Shown: positions 16,125 to 24,829 of the stretch, in pieces
Layout: the number at the start of each line of letters is the position of its first letter
How positions within the stretch are numbered: position 1 is the stretch's first letter
Assembly (NCBI RefSeq): GCF_003336675.1
Contig: NZ_QPII01000009.1
Coordinates: forward strand, 62,001-126,000
Origin: Billgrantia montanilacus
Lineage (GTDB): Bacteria; Pseudomonadota; Gammaproteobacteria; Pseudomonadales; Halomonadaceae
Direction: 5' to 3'
DNA: 64,000 bases
Translations under genes and position numbers: made by a program
The notes under the pieces: generated by a model
The model's database searches: none
What the model was told of the DNA's origin: nothing
The model's input: the letters and a program-made list of their open reading frames with translations, nothing else

Positions 16125-17144
16125 GTGACCGTCACGGTATCCATGCATTTCGTCAACGAGCTGTTTCACGGCGTTCCCGTCGTGGAACGTGCCCGTGGGA
16201 GCTATCTCGAGCGTGCGGGGATATCGCCGTTTCTGCTCGCGGCACCCCATGGGCGTGTCACGGTGGAGCAGTTCGCCACCCTCTACCGCTTGCTGGTGAA
16301 CGAGTACGATGACGAGACGCCGGGCTTCTTCGCCCGGCCGCTGCGGGGCGGCACGCTCAAGCTGCTCTGCCTCAGCGTGCTGGAGGCGCCGACGCTGAAG
16401 GTGGCGTTGCACCGCTACACGCTGTTCTTCCGTATCGTGCTGGATGACTTCGGCTACGAGTACAGCGTCGAGGACGATCTGGCCCGGGTCGCGCTGGTGG
16501 AGCATCGGCCGCCGGCGGGCAGCCGTATTCTCGTCCATGAGCTGATGCTCAAGCTGTTCCACGGCATCGCCTCGTGGATGATCGCCCGCAAGATCCCGCC
16601 GGTCATGATGGAGTGCGCCTATGCCCAGCCGGCCCATAGCGCCGATTATCTCTACTTCTACCCGGGGAAGGTGAGCTTCGAGCGGTCCCAGACCGCCATC
16701 TACTTCGACCAGGCCCTGCTGGACCAACCGATCCGCCAGACCAAGAAGCACCTGGGCGCCTTCCTGCGCCGGGCGCCGGCCGACTGGTTCTATGTCTCCT
16801 TCGCCGATCGCCTGGTCTCGCATCGGGTGCGCGAGCATCTCTCGCACCACCTGGCTTCCTCGGGCTCGGTCCACGACGTGGCACGGGCGCTTCACATGTC
16901 GGTGCGTACCCTGGCGCGCCGGCTGACGGACGAGGGCACCCACTTCCAGGCGGTGAAGGACGAGTTCCGGCGCGACTTCGCGATCCAGGCGCTGACTCGC
17001 AGCGAGCGGCCGCTACTGGCCATTGCCGACGAGCTGGGATTCCGCGACCTGGCCTGCTTCAGTCGCGCCTTCAAGTCGTGGACGGGCAACTCGCCCGCCG
17101 CCTATCGGCGGGCGCTGCTGTCGCCGGCGGACAGAGGCGCCTGA
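16125..17144 (+). CDS. AraC family regulator with arabinose-binding-like N-terminal domain (OruR/ArgR-like architecture)
   Basis: A 339-residue regulator. It begins with GTG at 16125, chosen for GGGAG 6 bases upstream; a TTG further up has no such site. Residues 1-200 form the Arabinose_bd domain (SYLERAGISPFLL, FFARPLRGGTLKLLCLSVLE, YLYFYPGKVSFERS), and residues about 235-335 hold the AraC double HTH (SVHDVARALHMSVRTLARRL and IADELGFRDLACFSRAFKSW). It converges on the acyl-CoA block and diverges from the ABC genes. This regulator class often controls fatty-acid, aromatic or amino-acid catabolism, so the acyl-CoA genes are the likely target. Confidence 0.88.
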   Translation: MTVTVSMHFVNELFHGVPVVERARGSYLERAGISPFLLAAPHGRVTVEQFATLYRLLVNEYDDETPGFFARPLRGGTLKLLCLSVLEAPTLKVALHRYTLFFRIVLDDFGYEYSVEDDLARVALVEHRPPAGSRILVHELMLKLFHGIASWMIARKIPPVMMECAYAQPAHSADYLYFYPGKVSFERSQTAIYFDQALLDQPIRQTKKHLGAFLRRAPADWFYVSFADRLVSHRVREHLSHHLASSGSVHDVARALHMSVRTLARRLTDEGTHFQAVKDEFRRDFAIQALTRSERPLLAIADELGFRDLACFSRAFKSWTGNSPAAYRRALLSPADRGA

Positions 17145-17164
17145 GCCGGCCGGAAATACCGAGC

Positions 17165-18817
17165 TCAGACCTCCTGGCGAATGCGCTTCTTGTCGAGCTT
17201 GCCCACGCTGGTCTTGGGAATCTCGTCGACGAAGCGGATGAACGAGGGAATCGCCCAGCGGTTGATCTTGCCCTGGTCGACGAACTGCTGGAGAAACGCC
17301 TTAACCTGCTGCGACTCGGGCGGATGGTTGAGGTCGCTGGCCACCACCAGGGCCGCGGGGCGCTCCCCCCACTGCTCGTCGGCGACGCCGATCACCGCCA
17401 CCTCGGAGATCCCGGGGTACTGTCCGATCAGGTTCTCCAGGTCCAGCGACGATACCCATTCGCCGCCGGTCTTGATCACGTCCTTGATGCGGTCGCGGAT
17501 CTGCAGGAAGCCGCGCTCGTCCAGGGCCGCCACGTCGCCGGTGTGCAGCCAGCCATCGCGCCACAGTTCCTCGCTGCGGGTCTCCTCCTTGTAGTAGCTC
17601 TGGGTCAGCCAGGGCGCCCGCACCCGTACCTCACCGATGCTCTCGCCGTCCTGGGGCAGCGGGTTGCCGTCCTCGTCGACCACTTCGAGACTGACCAGCG
17701 GTACCGCGACACCCGCCTTGCAGCGCCAGGGCAGCTGGGCCTCGAAGTCGGCCTGGTCGATGTCCCGGGGCAGGATGTCGGCGGTGAGCAGCGGGCAGGT
17801 CTCGGACATGCCGTAGGCGCTACGGGTGTCGATGCCCAGCTCCCACGCCTTGCGGCACAGCGGCTGGGTCAAGGGGCTGCCGCCCACCAGCACCTTCCAG
17901 CCACTGAGGTCGACCTTGCCCGAAGCGATGGCATCGGCACCGACCACCATGTTGAGCAGGGTGGGCACGCAGTGGGAGAAGTCGACCTTCTCGCCGACCA
18001 GCAACTTGACCAGCATCTCCGGCTCGTAGCGCCCGGGGTAGACCTGGGTGGCGCCCATCAGCGTGGCGGTATAGGGCACACCCCAGGCGTGGACGTGGAA
18101 CATGGGGGTGATCGGCATGTACACCTTGTCGCGGTTGAGCAGCTCGAAGCCCGGGGTCTGGAAGGTGCTGGCCTCGGCCAGGGTGTGCAGTACCAACTGG
18201 CGATGGGTGAAGAATACCCCCTTGGGGTTGCCGGTGGTGCCGGTGGTGTAGAACAGCGTGGCGACGGCGTTTTCATCGAAGGTGGGAAAGTCGTAGTGGC
18301 GTGGCTGCTCGGCCAGCAGCGCCTCGTACTCTCCGGCCAGGTTCAGCGAGCTCACCACTGACGAGGGAGCGTCCTGGCACAGCAGGTAGCCACGAATGCG
18401 CGGCAGTTTGTCGGCCAGCGGCTCGAGCAGTGCCACGAAGTCCTCGTGCACCAGCACGAAGTCGTCCTCGGCGTGCTCCATGGTGTAGTGGATCTGCTCC
18501 GGCGCCAGGCGCACGTTCACGGTATGCAGCACCGCGCCGATCATGGGAATGGCGAAGAACGCCTCCAGGTAGCGATGGCTGTCCCAGTCGAGCACCGCCA
18601 CCACGTCGCCGGCCTTGACGCCCTGGGCCGACAGCAGGTGGGCGAGCTGATGGACCCTCTCGCGGAAGCGGCGATAGTCGTGGCGGGAGAGGTCGCGGTA
18701 GACGATCTGGTTGTCCCCGGCCATGCGCACGCCGGAGTCGAGCAGGTCGCCGATCAGCAGCGGCGGGTTGGTGGCCGAAGGCGTGGCGGGCAGGATCTTG
18801 GGTGTGACGCTGTTCAT
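17165..18817 (-). CDS. Fatty-acyl-CoA synthetase (AMP-forming, AlkK-like)
   Basis: A 550-residue acyl-adenylate-forming ligase. P-loop FYTTGTTGNPKGVFFTHRQ, A5-type motif YGMSETCPLL, hinge LHTGDVAALDERGFLQIRDR and C-terminal catalytic Lys in VGKLDKKR. The extended DILPRDIDQADFEAQ stretch is typical of medium/long-chain AlkK-like enzymes. The start at 18817 has AAGGAG 6 bases upstream; the much longer frame reading back through the thiolase gene is an artefact. Last gene of the acyl-CoA operon, separated from the thiolase by 80 bases with a short 12-base-period tandem repeat (18878-18900). Confidence 0.9.
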   Translation of the reverse strand: MNSVTPKILPATPSATNPPLLIGDLLDSGVRMAGDNQIVYRDLSRHDYRRFRERVHQLAHLLSAQGVKAGDVVAVLDWDSHRYLEAFFAIPMIGAVLHTVNVRLAPEQIHYTMEHAEDDFVLVHEDFVALLEPLADKLPRIRGYLLCQDAPSSVVSSLNLAGEYEALLAEQPRHYDFPTFDENAVATLFYTTGTTGNPKGVFFTHRQLVLHTLAEASTFQTPGFELLNRDKVYMPITPMFHVHAWGVPYTATLMGATQVYPGRYEPEMLVKLLVGEKVDFSHCVPTLLNMVVGADAIASGKVDLSGWKVLVGGSPLTQPLCRKAWELGIDTRSAYGMSETCPLLTADILPRDIDQADFEAQLPWRCKAGVAVPLVSLEVVDEDGNPLPQDGESIGEVRVRAPWLTQSYYKEETRSEELWRDGWLHTGDVAALDERGFLQIRDRIKDVIKTGGEWVSSLDLENLIGQYPGISEVAVIGVADEQWGERPAALVVASDLNHPPESQQVKAFLQQFVDQGKINRWAIPSFIRFVDEIPKTSVGKLDKKRIRQEV

Positions 18818-18897
18818 GTGCGGCTCCTTGTCGTTGTTTCCGTCCAGGCTTCGCCTGTCGCTCAGCGATGGCGTAAGAGATGGCTTCAAAGATGGCT

Positions 18898-20088
18898 TCA
18901 GCGTTGGCGCTCGATGAGTAGCGCAATGCCCTGGCCGCCGCCGATGCACAGGGTAATCAGCCCGTAGCGGCCGCCGGTACGCTCCAGCTCGGCCAGTGCC
19001 TTGAGTACCAGGATCGCCCCGGTGGCGCCGACCGGATGGCCGAGGCCTACGGCGCCGCCGTTGGGATTGAGGCGTTCGAGGGGGAGGTCGAGCTCCCGGG
19101 CCACCGCCAAGGCCTGGGCGGCGAAAGCTTCGTTGGATTCGATCACGTCGATGTCGCCGATGGTGAGCCCGGCCTGGGCCAGGCAGCGCTTCACCGCGGG
19201 AATCGGCCCCAGACCCATCAGCGAGGGCTCGACCCCGGCGACCGTACCGGCGATGATCCGCGCCCGGGGCGTCAGACCACGTCGGCTGGCCTCGTCGGCC
19301 TGTGCCAGCACCAGGCTGGCGGCGCCGTCGTTGAGGCCCGAGGCGTTGCCGGCGGTGACCAGCCCCTCCTTGTGGAAGGCGGGCTTGAGCTTGCCCAGGT
19401 CGGCCAGGGTCACGCCGTCGCGCACGTGCTCGTCGCGGTCGAACTGGCGCTCGGCCTTGCCCTCGCGCACCGTGACCGGCACGATCTGGCCGTCGAAGCG
19501 GCCCTCGGCAATGGCGTGGGCGGCCTTGTGGTGGCTCTCCAGGGCGAACTGGTCGACCTCCTCGCGGGTCAGGCCGAAGCGGCTGGCGATGTTCTCGGCG
19601 GTGACGCCCATGTGGCCGCTGCCGAAGGGGTCGCTGAGAATGCCCAGGGTCAGGTCGGTGACGCTGGCGTGACCCATGCGCAGGCCGTTGCGGGCCTGTG
19701 GCGGCAGCAGGTAGGCGCCGCGGCTCATCGATTCGGCGCCCCCCGCCAGGGCGAGATGGCTGTCGCCCAGGGCGATCTGCTGGGCGGCGGAGAGCAGCGC
19801 CTGCACGCCGGAGCCGCACAGGCGATTGACGTTGAATGCCGCGGCACCCTCGGGCACCCCGGCCTCCAGGGCGATATGACGGGCCAGATAGGCATCCTGG
19901 GGGCCGGTGGTGATGATGTGCCCGTACACCGAATGGTCGATGGCATCGGCCTCGATGCCGGCACGGCGGATCGCCTCGCGGGCGGTGATGCTGCCCATCT
20001 CATGGGGGGCGAGGCCGGCCAGGCTGCCGCCGAAGCTGCCGATGGCGGTGCGGGCGCCGTCGAGAATGACGACTGAGTCGAATAGCAT
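18898..20088 (-). CDS. Acetyl-CoA C-acyltransferase (thiolase)
   Basis: A 396-residue biosynthetic/degradative thiolase II-like enzyme. The nucleophilic Cys is in NRLCGSGVQAL (about residue 90). The other active-site regions are [25 protein letters not shown] (catalytic His) and CIGGGQGIA (second Cys). It cleaves 3-ketoacyl-CoA or condenses acetyl-CoA; in this operon, with a dehydrogenase and two ligases, it likely ends a beta-oxidation-like pathway. The hydratase and hydroxyacyl-CoA dehydrogenase steps are not in the window. Chain-length preference cannot be read from sequence. Confidence 0.92.
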   Translation of the reverse strand: MLFDSVVILDGARTAIGSFGGSLAGLAPHEMGSITAREAIRRAGIEADAIDHSVYGHIITTGPQDAYLARHIALEAGVPEGAAAFNVNRLCGSGVQALLSAAQQIALGDSHLALAGGAESMSRGAYLLPPQARNGLRMGHASVTDLTLGILSDPFGSGHMGVTAENIASRFGLTREEVDQFALESHHKAAHAIAEGRFDGQIVPVTVREGKAERQFDRDEHVRDGVTLADLGKLKPAFHKEGLVTAGNASGLNDGAASLVLAQADEASRRGLTPRARIIAGTVAGVEPSLMGLGPIPAVKRCLAQAGLTIGDIDVIESNEAFAAQALAVARELDLPLERLNPNGGAVGLGHPVGATGAILVLKALAELERTGGRYGLITLCIGGGQGIALLIERQR

Positions 20089-20124
20089 GGTCTGTCTCCT
20101 GAATGACGGATTCCGGGCCCGGCG

Positions 20125-21285
20125 TCAGCCCGGCGTGGTACCCCTGCCGAGCAGCGAGCGCGCGATCACCTCCTTCATGATTTCCGAGGTGCCTGCGTAG
20201 ATGGTCTGGATTCGCGCATCCACATAGAAACGCGAGATCGGATACTCCCGGGTGTAACCGTAGCCACCGAAGAGCTGCAGGCAGGCATCGATATTGCGGC
20301 ACTGCATCTCGCTGAGCTCGAGCTTGAGGATGGCGGCGTCGGTGCTGCTCATCTCGCCGCGTCGATACTTGGCCACGCAGTGTTCGAAGTAAGCACGGCC
20401 CATGTCGATCTTGGCGCGCACCTCGGCCAGGGTGAAGCGGGTGTTCTGGAAGTCCCCCACGGCCTGGCCGAAGGCGCGGCGCTCCTTGACGTAGTCCAGG
20501 GTCAGCGCCAGGGCGCCCTCCATGGCGCCGAGTGCCTGGGCACCAACCCCCAGGCGTTCGCGGGGCAGCTCCTGCATCAGGTAGCGGAAACCGGCGCCCT
20601 CGTCGCCGAGCAGGGCGTCGGCGGGCAGCTGCAGTTGATCGAAGAACAGCTCGGCGGTATCGCTGGCGTGCTGGCCGATCTTCTTGATCGGCTTGCCCCG
20701 GGAAAACCCCGGGAGCGAGGTGTCGACCAGGAACAGCGACACCCCCTTGGCCCCGGCGCCAGTGTCGGTCTTGGCGCAGACGATCACCATATCCGCCACC
20801 TGACCGTTGGTGATGAAGATCTTGGCGCCGTCGAGCCGCCAGCCCTCGTCGGTACGGCGGGCCCGGGTCTTCATCGCCGCCAGGTCGCTGCCCGCATTGG
20901 GTTCGGTCATGGCGATGGCGCCGATGGCCTCGCCCCGGGCCATGGCCGGCAGCCACCTCTCCTGCTGTGCCGGGGTACCCACATGCAGCAGGTAGGGCAT
21001 GACGATATTGGCGTGGATGTTGTAAGCGCTGGCCAGCCCGCCGAACCCCTGGCGCGAGATCTCCTCCAGGGCGAACTGCGTGATGGCGAAGTCGGCGCCG
21101 CTGCCGCCGACCTCCTCCGGCAGGTCGATGCCCAGCAGCCCGGCCTCGCCGAGCTTGTGCCACAGCGAGCGCGGCATATCTCCCTGCTCTTCCCACGCTT
21201 CGTAGTAGGGGGCGACCTCCTGCTCCAGGCAGCGCCGAATCATGTCGTGGAACAGGGCGGTCATGTCATCGTCGGGTGTGCTCAT
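20125..21285 (-). CDS. Acyl-CoA dehydrogenase (long-chain/isovaleryl type)
   Basis: A 386-residue FAD flavoenzyme that introduces the 2,3-double bond. The three domains are visible: an N-terminal helical part, the middle beta domain (IAMTEPNAGSDLAAMKTRAR, TNGQVADMVIVCAKT) and the C-terminal helices (RRAFGQAVGDFQNTRFTLAE, LFGGYGYTREYPISRFYVDA). The usual C-terminal base motif IYEGT reads IYAGTSEIM, so the catalytic Glu must be elsewhere; RYLMQELPRERLGVG matches the alternative Glu helix of long-chain and isovaleryl enzymes. ATG at 21285 just precedes the ligase stop; its ribosome site (AGGAG, 14 bases away) is distant. Confidence 0.92.
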   Translation of the reverse strand: MSTPDDDMTALFHDMIRRCLEQEVAPYYEAWEEQGDMPRSLWHKLGEAGLLGIDLPEEVGGSGADFAITQFALEEISRQGFGGLASAYNIHANIVMPYLLHVGTPAQQERWLPAMARGEAIGAIAMTEPNAGSDLAAMKTRARRTDEGWRLDGAKIFITNGQVADMVIVCAKTDTGAGAKGVSLFLVDTSLPGFSRGKPIKKIGQHASDTAELFFDQLQLPADALLGDEGAGFRYLMQELPRERLGVGAQALGAMEGALALTLDYVKERRAFGQAVGDFQNTRFTLAEVRAKIDMGRAYFEHCVAKYRRGEMSSTDAAILKLELSEMQCRNIDACLQLFGGYGYTREYPISRFYVDARIQTIYAGTSEIMKEVIARSLLGRGTTPG

Positions 21286-21287
21286 GG

Positions 21288-22856
21288 TCAGGGGTGAAGC
21301 TCCTTTCTCAGTTGGCGCTTGAGGATCTTGCCCGCGGTGCTCTTGGGCAGGGCGTCGGCGAAGAGGATCCACTTGGGCACCTTGTAGGGCGCCATCAGGC
21401 CCCTGGCGTGGGCGATCAGCTCCTCCTCGCTCACGTCAAATCCCTCCTTTAGCACCACCACGGCGGTGATCGCCTCGATCCACTTGGCATCGGGCAGGCC
21501 CACCACGGCCACTTCGGAGACGGCAGGGTGCTTGAACAGCCCTTCCTCCACTTCGCGGCTGGCCACCACGATCCCGCCGGTATTGATGACGTCCTTGATG
21601 CGGTCGACGATGTAGAGATAGCCCCCCTCGTCGAAGTAGCCTACGTCGCCGGAGTGGAACCAGCCGCCGGCGAAGGCTTCCTCGGTCATCTCCGGCTTGT
21701 CCCAGTAACCGGTGAGCAATTGGGGCGAGCGGTGCACGATCTCACCGTGCTCGCCGGGTGGCACGTCGTTCATCTCCAGGTCGACGATGCGCGTCTCCAC
21801 CGTGAGGATGGGGCGACCCGCCGAGGCCGGCCGTGCCACATGCTCCTCAGGGCGCAGCACGGTGGCCAGCGGGGCGATCTCGCTCTGGCCGTAGCAGTTG
21901 TATAGCCCCACGCCGGGAATGCGCTGCTGCAGTTCTTCCACCACCGATACCGGCATGATAGAGGCACCGTAATACGCCTTCTTCAGTCGGCTCAGGTCGT
22001 GGCTGTCGAAGTCGGGGTGGCGCAGCAGGCTGATCCACACCGTGGGCGGGGCGAAGAAGGAGACGATGCCTTCACTGGCGATCTGCGTCAGGCAGTCGTC
22101 GGGCAGCGGCGCTGAGCGCAGATGCACCGGGGCGCCGAGCAGCAGGGCCGGCATCAGGAACACATGCATCTGCGCCGAGTGATAGAGCGGCAGGGCCGCC
22201 AGCATCGGCTCGTCGCCCTTGATGTCGAGTTCCACCATGCAGGCCATGTACTCGGCGAGCAGCGCCTGGTGGGTCATCATCGCCGCCTTGGGTGCCGCGG
22301 TGGTGCCCGATGTGTAGAGCAACTGGGCCAGGCTGGCCCCTTCCACGGCCACGTCCGGCTTGCTGTCGTCGCTCTCGGCACTGTCTCTGTCGAGGGCTAG
22401 CTGCAGCACGTCGAAGCCTTGTTCCTCATCGGCATGCAGGGTGCCTGAAAGCGTGAGTCCGAGCCCTTCGCTCGCTCTTGTCACGTTGTCGGCCAGGCTC
22501 AGGTCGCTGAGCAGCCCGGCTGCGCCGGACTGCTCAAGGATATAGCGCAGCTCGTCGGCGCTCAGGGCGAAGTTGATCGGCACGTGCACCAGGCCGGCGC
22601 GGGTGGCCGCCAGCCAGGCGATCACGTAGGCGTCGGAATTCTTGCCGTACACCGCCAGGCGATCGCCGGGAGATAGCCCCGCCGCGAGGAGTCGGTTGGC
22701 GACCCGATTTACCGCCCGGTCGAGTTCGGCGTAGTGCCAGCGGCGCTCATCGAAGGCTAGTGCCAGCCTGGCTGGGTGCTTGCGGGCGCTGCGGCTCAGG
22801 GCGGCACCGATGGTGTTCTGCTGGATGCGTGATGATGTTGTCGTTGTCATGTTCAT
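21288..22856 (-). CDS. Acyl-CoA synthetase (AMP-forming), second ligase of the operon
   Basis: A 522-residue adenylate-forming ligase. The P-loop is LYTSGTTAAPKAAMMTHQ, slightly unusual in having AAPKA where GxPKG is normal. It also has YNCYGQSEIAPL, the hinge FHSGDVGYFDEGGYLYIVDR, and the catalytic Lys in STAGKILKRQLRKE. It resembles fatty-acyl and FadD3/FadD13-like ligases. It lies directly upstream of the dehydrogenase gene (2 bases), so the two are coupled. Having two ligases in one operon suggests two substrates or two steps. Confidence 0.9.
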   Translation of the reverse strand: MNMTTTTSSRIQQNTIGAALSRSARKHPARLALAFDERRWHYAELDRAVNRVANRLLAAGLSPGDRLAVYGKNSDAYVIAWLAATRAGLVHVPINFALSADELRYILEQSGAAGLLSDLSLADNVTRASEGLGLTLSGTLHADEEQGFDVLQLALDRDSAESDDSKPDVAVEGASLAQLLYTSGTTAAPKAAMMTHQALLAEYMACMVELDIKGDEPMLAALPLYHSAQMHVFLMPALLLGAPVHLRSAPLPDDCLTQIASEGIVSFFAPPTVWISLLRHPDFDSHDLSRLKKAYYGASIMPVSVVEELQQRIPGVGLYNCYGQSEIAPLATVLRPEEHVARPASAGRPILTVETRIVDLEMNDVPPGEHGEIVHRSPQLLTGYWDKPEMTEEAFAGGWFHSGDVGYFDEGGYLYIVDRIKDVINTGGIVVASREVEEGLFKHPAVSEVAVVGLPDAKWIEAITAVVVLKEGFDVSEEELIAHARGLMAPYKVPKWILFADALPKSTAGKILKRQLRKELHP

Positions 22857-22946
22857 CGGTTCCTGTACGTCTCAGGCATCGTTTGTCTTATCGAAACGTC
22901 GGCTGGGGCTGGGCGGTTCAGCCGTCGTGACGATGCCTCGGCGCTT

Positions 22947-22966
22947 CCCCCGGCTTCAGCCGGGGG
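22947..22966. other. Strong hairpin between binding-protein and CoA-ligase genes
   Basis: CCCCCGGCT and AGCCGGGGG form a perfect 9-bp stem with a 2-base gap, in the 213-base spacer between two same-strand genes. No T-run follows. It may partly terminate or protect the upstream message, allowing the binding protein to be made in excess. Confidence 0.5.
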
Positions 22967-23069
22967 CCTGGAAGATTCATCGGCGCAGAGCACCCACAGC
23001 AAGGAGGCGCTGGCACGCGGCGGTGAACCAGGGCGAGAAACGCTCATGTCACATCTCCGGTCACGGCGC

Positions 23070-24293
23070 TCAGGCATCGTTGTTAACCAGGTGACACTGA
23101 CTCTCGGAGAGCGGGCGGAAGGCTTCCTCGGCCGGGATGGTACGCACGATCCGGAACAGGTCGTCCTCGTCCTGCGACGCTTCCGGCGACTTCACCTCCA
23201 CCAGGTACATGTCGTGGACCATGCGGCCGTCCTCGCGGATATAGCCATCGGTGGCGAAGATATCGTTGATCGGGGTATCGGCCATCTGCTGGCGTACCGC
23301 CTGGGCCTCGTCGGTGCCGATGGCGTCCACGGCCTGGAGATAGTGCAGCGTGCTGGAGTAGAGCCCTGCGTGGACCATGGTCGGCATGCTGCCGGTGCGT
23401 TCGCGGAAACGTTCGGCCCAGGCGCGAGTCTCGTCGTTCAGGTCGTAGTACCACGCCTTGGTGAACTGTAGCCCCTGGGCGGCCTCGAGTCCGATGCTGC
23501 GCACGTCGGTACTGAACAGCACCATGCCGGCAAGTATCTGCCCCGCCTGGGTGATGCCGAACTCACCGGCGGTGGTGATGGCGTTGATGGTGTCGGCACC
23601 GGCGTTGTTGAGCGCGATCACATCGGCGCCCGATGCCTGGGCCTGCAGCAGGAACGACGAGAAGTCGCTGGTGGGGAAGGGGTGGCGCGCCTTGCCCACG
23701 ATGGTGCCGCCGTTCTCGGTGACGACGCGCTCCACGTCGCCCTCCAGGGCGTGGCCGAAGGAGTAATCGGCGCTGAGCAGGTACCAGTTCTCATGGCCCT
23801 CCTGGGTGATCGCCTTGGCGGTACCGTTGGACATGGCCCAGGTGTCGTAGACCCAGTGGATATGGTTGGGCGAACAGCTCTCATTGGTCACACCGGAGGA
23901 GACAGCACCGTTGACCAGCCCCAGGCGGTTCTCCTCTTCCAGCAGCCGCACGGCGGCCAGTGTGACGGAGGAAGCCACCAGCCCGGTGACCATGTCGACA
24001 TTACGCTCGTCGATCCATTCGCGAACGATGCTCGAGCCCACGTCGGGGCTGTTGCGGTCGTCGGCGCTGAAGACCTCGATGCTCGCGCCGGCCACGCTGC
24101 CGCCCACGTCTTCGATGGCCATCTGGATGGCATCCAGTCCCTGGGGGCCGATGGGGTCGCGATAGGGGCCCGACATGTCGGCCAGGTAGCCGATGCGAAT
24201 CTCGTTGTCGGTGATCTCGGCAGCACCGGCGTGGCCGGCGAGCATGACGGAGGCGGCGATTACGCCCATGGCGAAGCGTTGGGTAGCGTGCAT
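23070..24293 (-). CDS. Orphan branched-chain-amino-acid-type ABC substrate-binding protein
   Basis: A 407-residue periplasmic binding protein, type 1 fold. The start at 24293 gives a clean signal peptide (MGVIAASVMLAGHAGAAE). Fold markers: IRIGYLADMSGPYRDPIGPQ, VDMVTGLVASSVTLAAV, WYLLSADYSFGHALEGDV and GADVIALNNAGADT. No permease or ATPase gene is adjacent; instead it precedes the acyl-CoA operon. Homologues in such settings often bind aromatic or short organic acids, so a carboxylic acid that the two ligases activate is a reasonable guess. It could share the liv system at 45512-49435. Confidence 0.85.
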   Translation of the reverse strand: MHATQRFAMGVIAASVMLAGHAGAAEITDNEIRIGYLADMSGPYRDPIGPQGLDAIQMAIEDVGGSVAGASIEVFSADDRNSPDVGSSIVREWIDERNVDMVTGLVASSVTLAAVRLLEEENRLGLVNGAVSSGVTNESCSPNHIHWVYDTWAMSNGTAKAITQEGHENWYLLSADYSFGHALEGDVERVVTENGGTIVGKARHPFPTSDFSSFLLQAQASGADVIALNNAGADTINAITTAGEFGITQAGQILAGMVLFSTDVRSIGLEAAQGLQFTKAWYYDLNDETRAWAERFRERTGSMPTMVHAGLYSSTLHYLQAVDAIGTDEAQAVRQQMADTPINDIFATDGYIREDGRMVHDMYLVEVKSPEASQDEDDLFRIVRTIPAEEAFRPLSESQCHLVNNDA

Positions 24294-24829
24294 TCTGTTG
24301 CCTTGTGAGTTGTTGTTGTACGAGCCGCCGGTAATCGACGGCGCTGGATTCAAGCTGTGGATAACCTGTGTGTTTCCGTGTGAACTTTTGTGCGTAAGGT
24401 GTTGGCCGGCTGTGGACGGTGTCATTTCCACTGGTCGCGACGCTGTTTCATGGTAGGAGGAAACCCGCGTCGTGGTTTTACGCATCGCGCCACACTTTTT
24501 GCATTTCGTGCCAATTATCAGATGGCTTGAAAGAGCTAAGACTTTGGTCATAGAGGTGAGAGCCGTGGCCAGCTCGGCTGCATTTAAAGATAATAGATTT
24601 AAATCAATAGGATAAAGGATGCGGCGATAGAGTGGTCATTGAGGCGGGGGAGGTTCGGCGTTACAGATCATGCCAGGTGTTTCCTGCCTCAGCAGGGCGG
24701 ATGGCAGGTGGGAAAAACCGCTGTTCGAAGAGAGGATACGGGCCAGCAAGCCCGTAAAGCAGCGAGGGCGCCATTGGCGCCCTCGCTGTGGGTTACGCTG
24801 CCGCTAGCGGCGCGCTTGGTATCGTCCGG
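24294..24829. other. 536-base intergenic region, no gene seen
   Basis: Separates the orphan binding protein (start 24293, leftward) from the end of znuA. It is more AT-rich than the genes, notably around 24480-24620, with a perfect palindrome GATTTAAATC at 24596-24605. Two tandem hairpins lie at its right end: ACGGGC/GCCCGT (24738-24755) and the 12-bp stem at 24761-24787. The left part presumably contains the binding-protein promoter. No frame in it looks coding. Confidence 0.6.
24761..24787 (-). terminator. Hairpin terminator after znuA
   Basis: Perfect 12-bp stem AGCGAGGGCGCC / GGCGCCCTCGCT with a 3-base loop, 42 bases past the znuA stop in the direction of transcription. The following T-run is weak (GCTTTACGG), and a second hairpin follows at once. 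Position makes it the likely end of the zinc operon. Confidence 0.6.

Noticed and set aside
17165..19819. An 884-residue frame joining the CoA synthetase with sequence over the thiolase gene
   Set aside because: The extension is the thiolase gene read in the wrong frame. The synthetase has its own start with AAGGAG at 18817.
22860..23077. A 74-residue minus-strand frame between the binding-protein and ligase genes
   Set aside because: Low-complexity Arg/Ser/Pro translation across a GC hairpin; no ribosome site or plausible fold.
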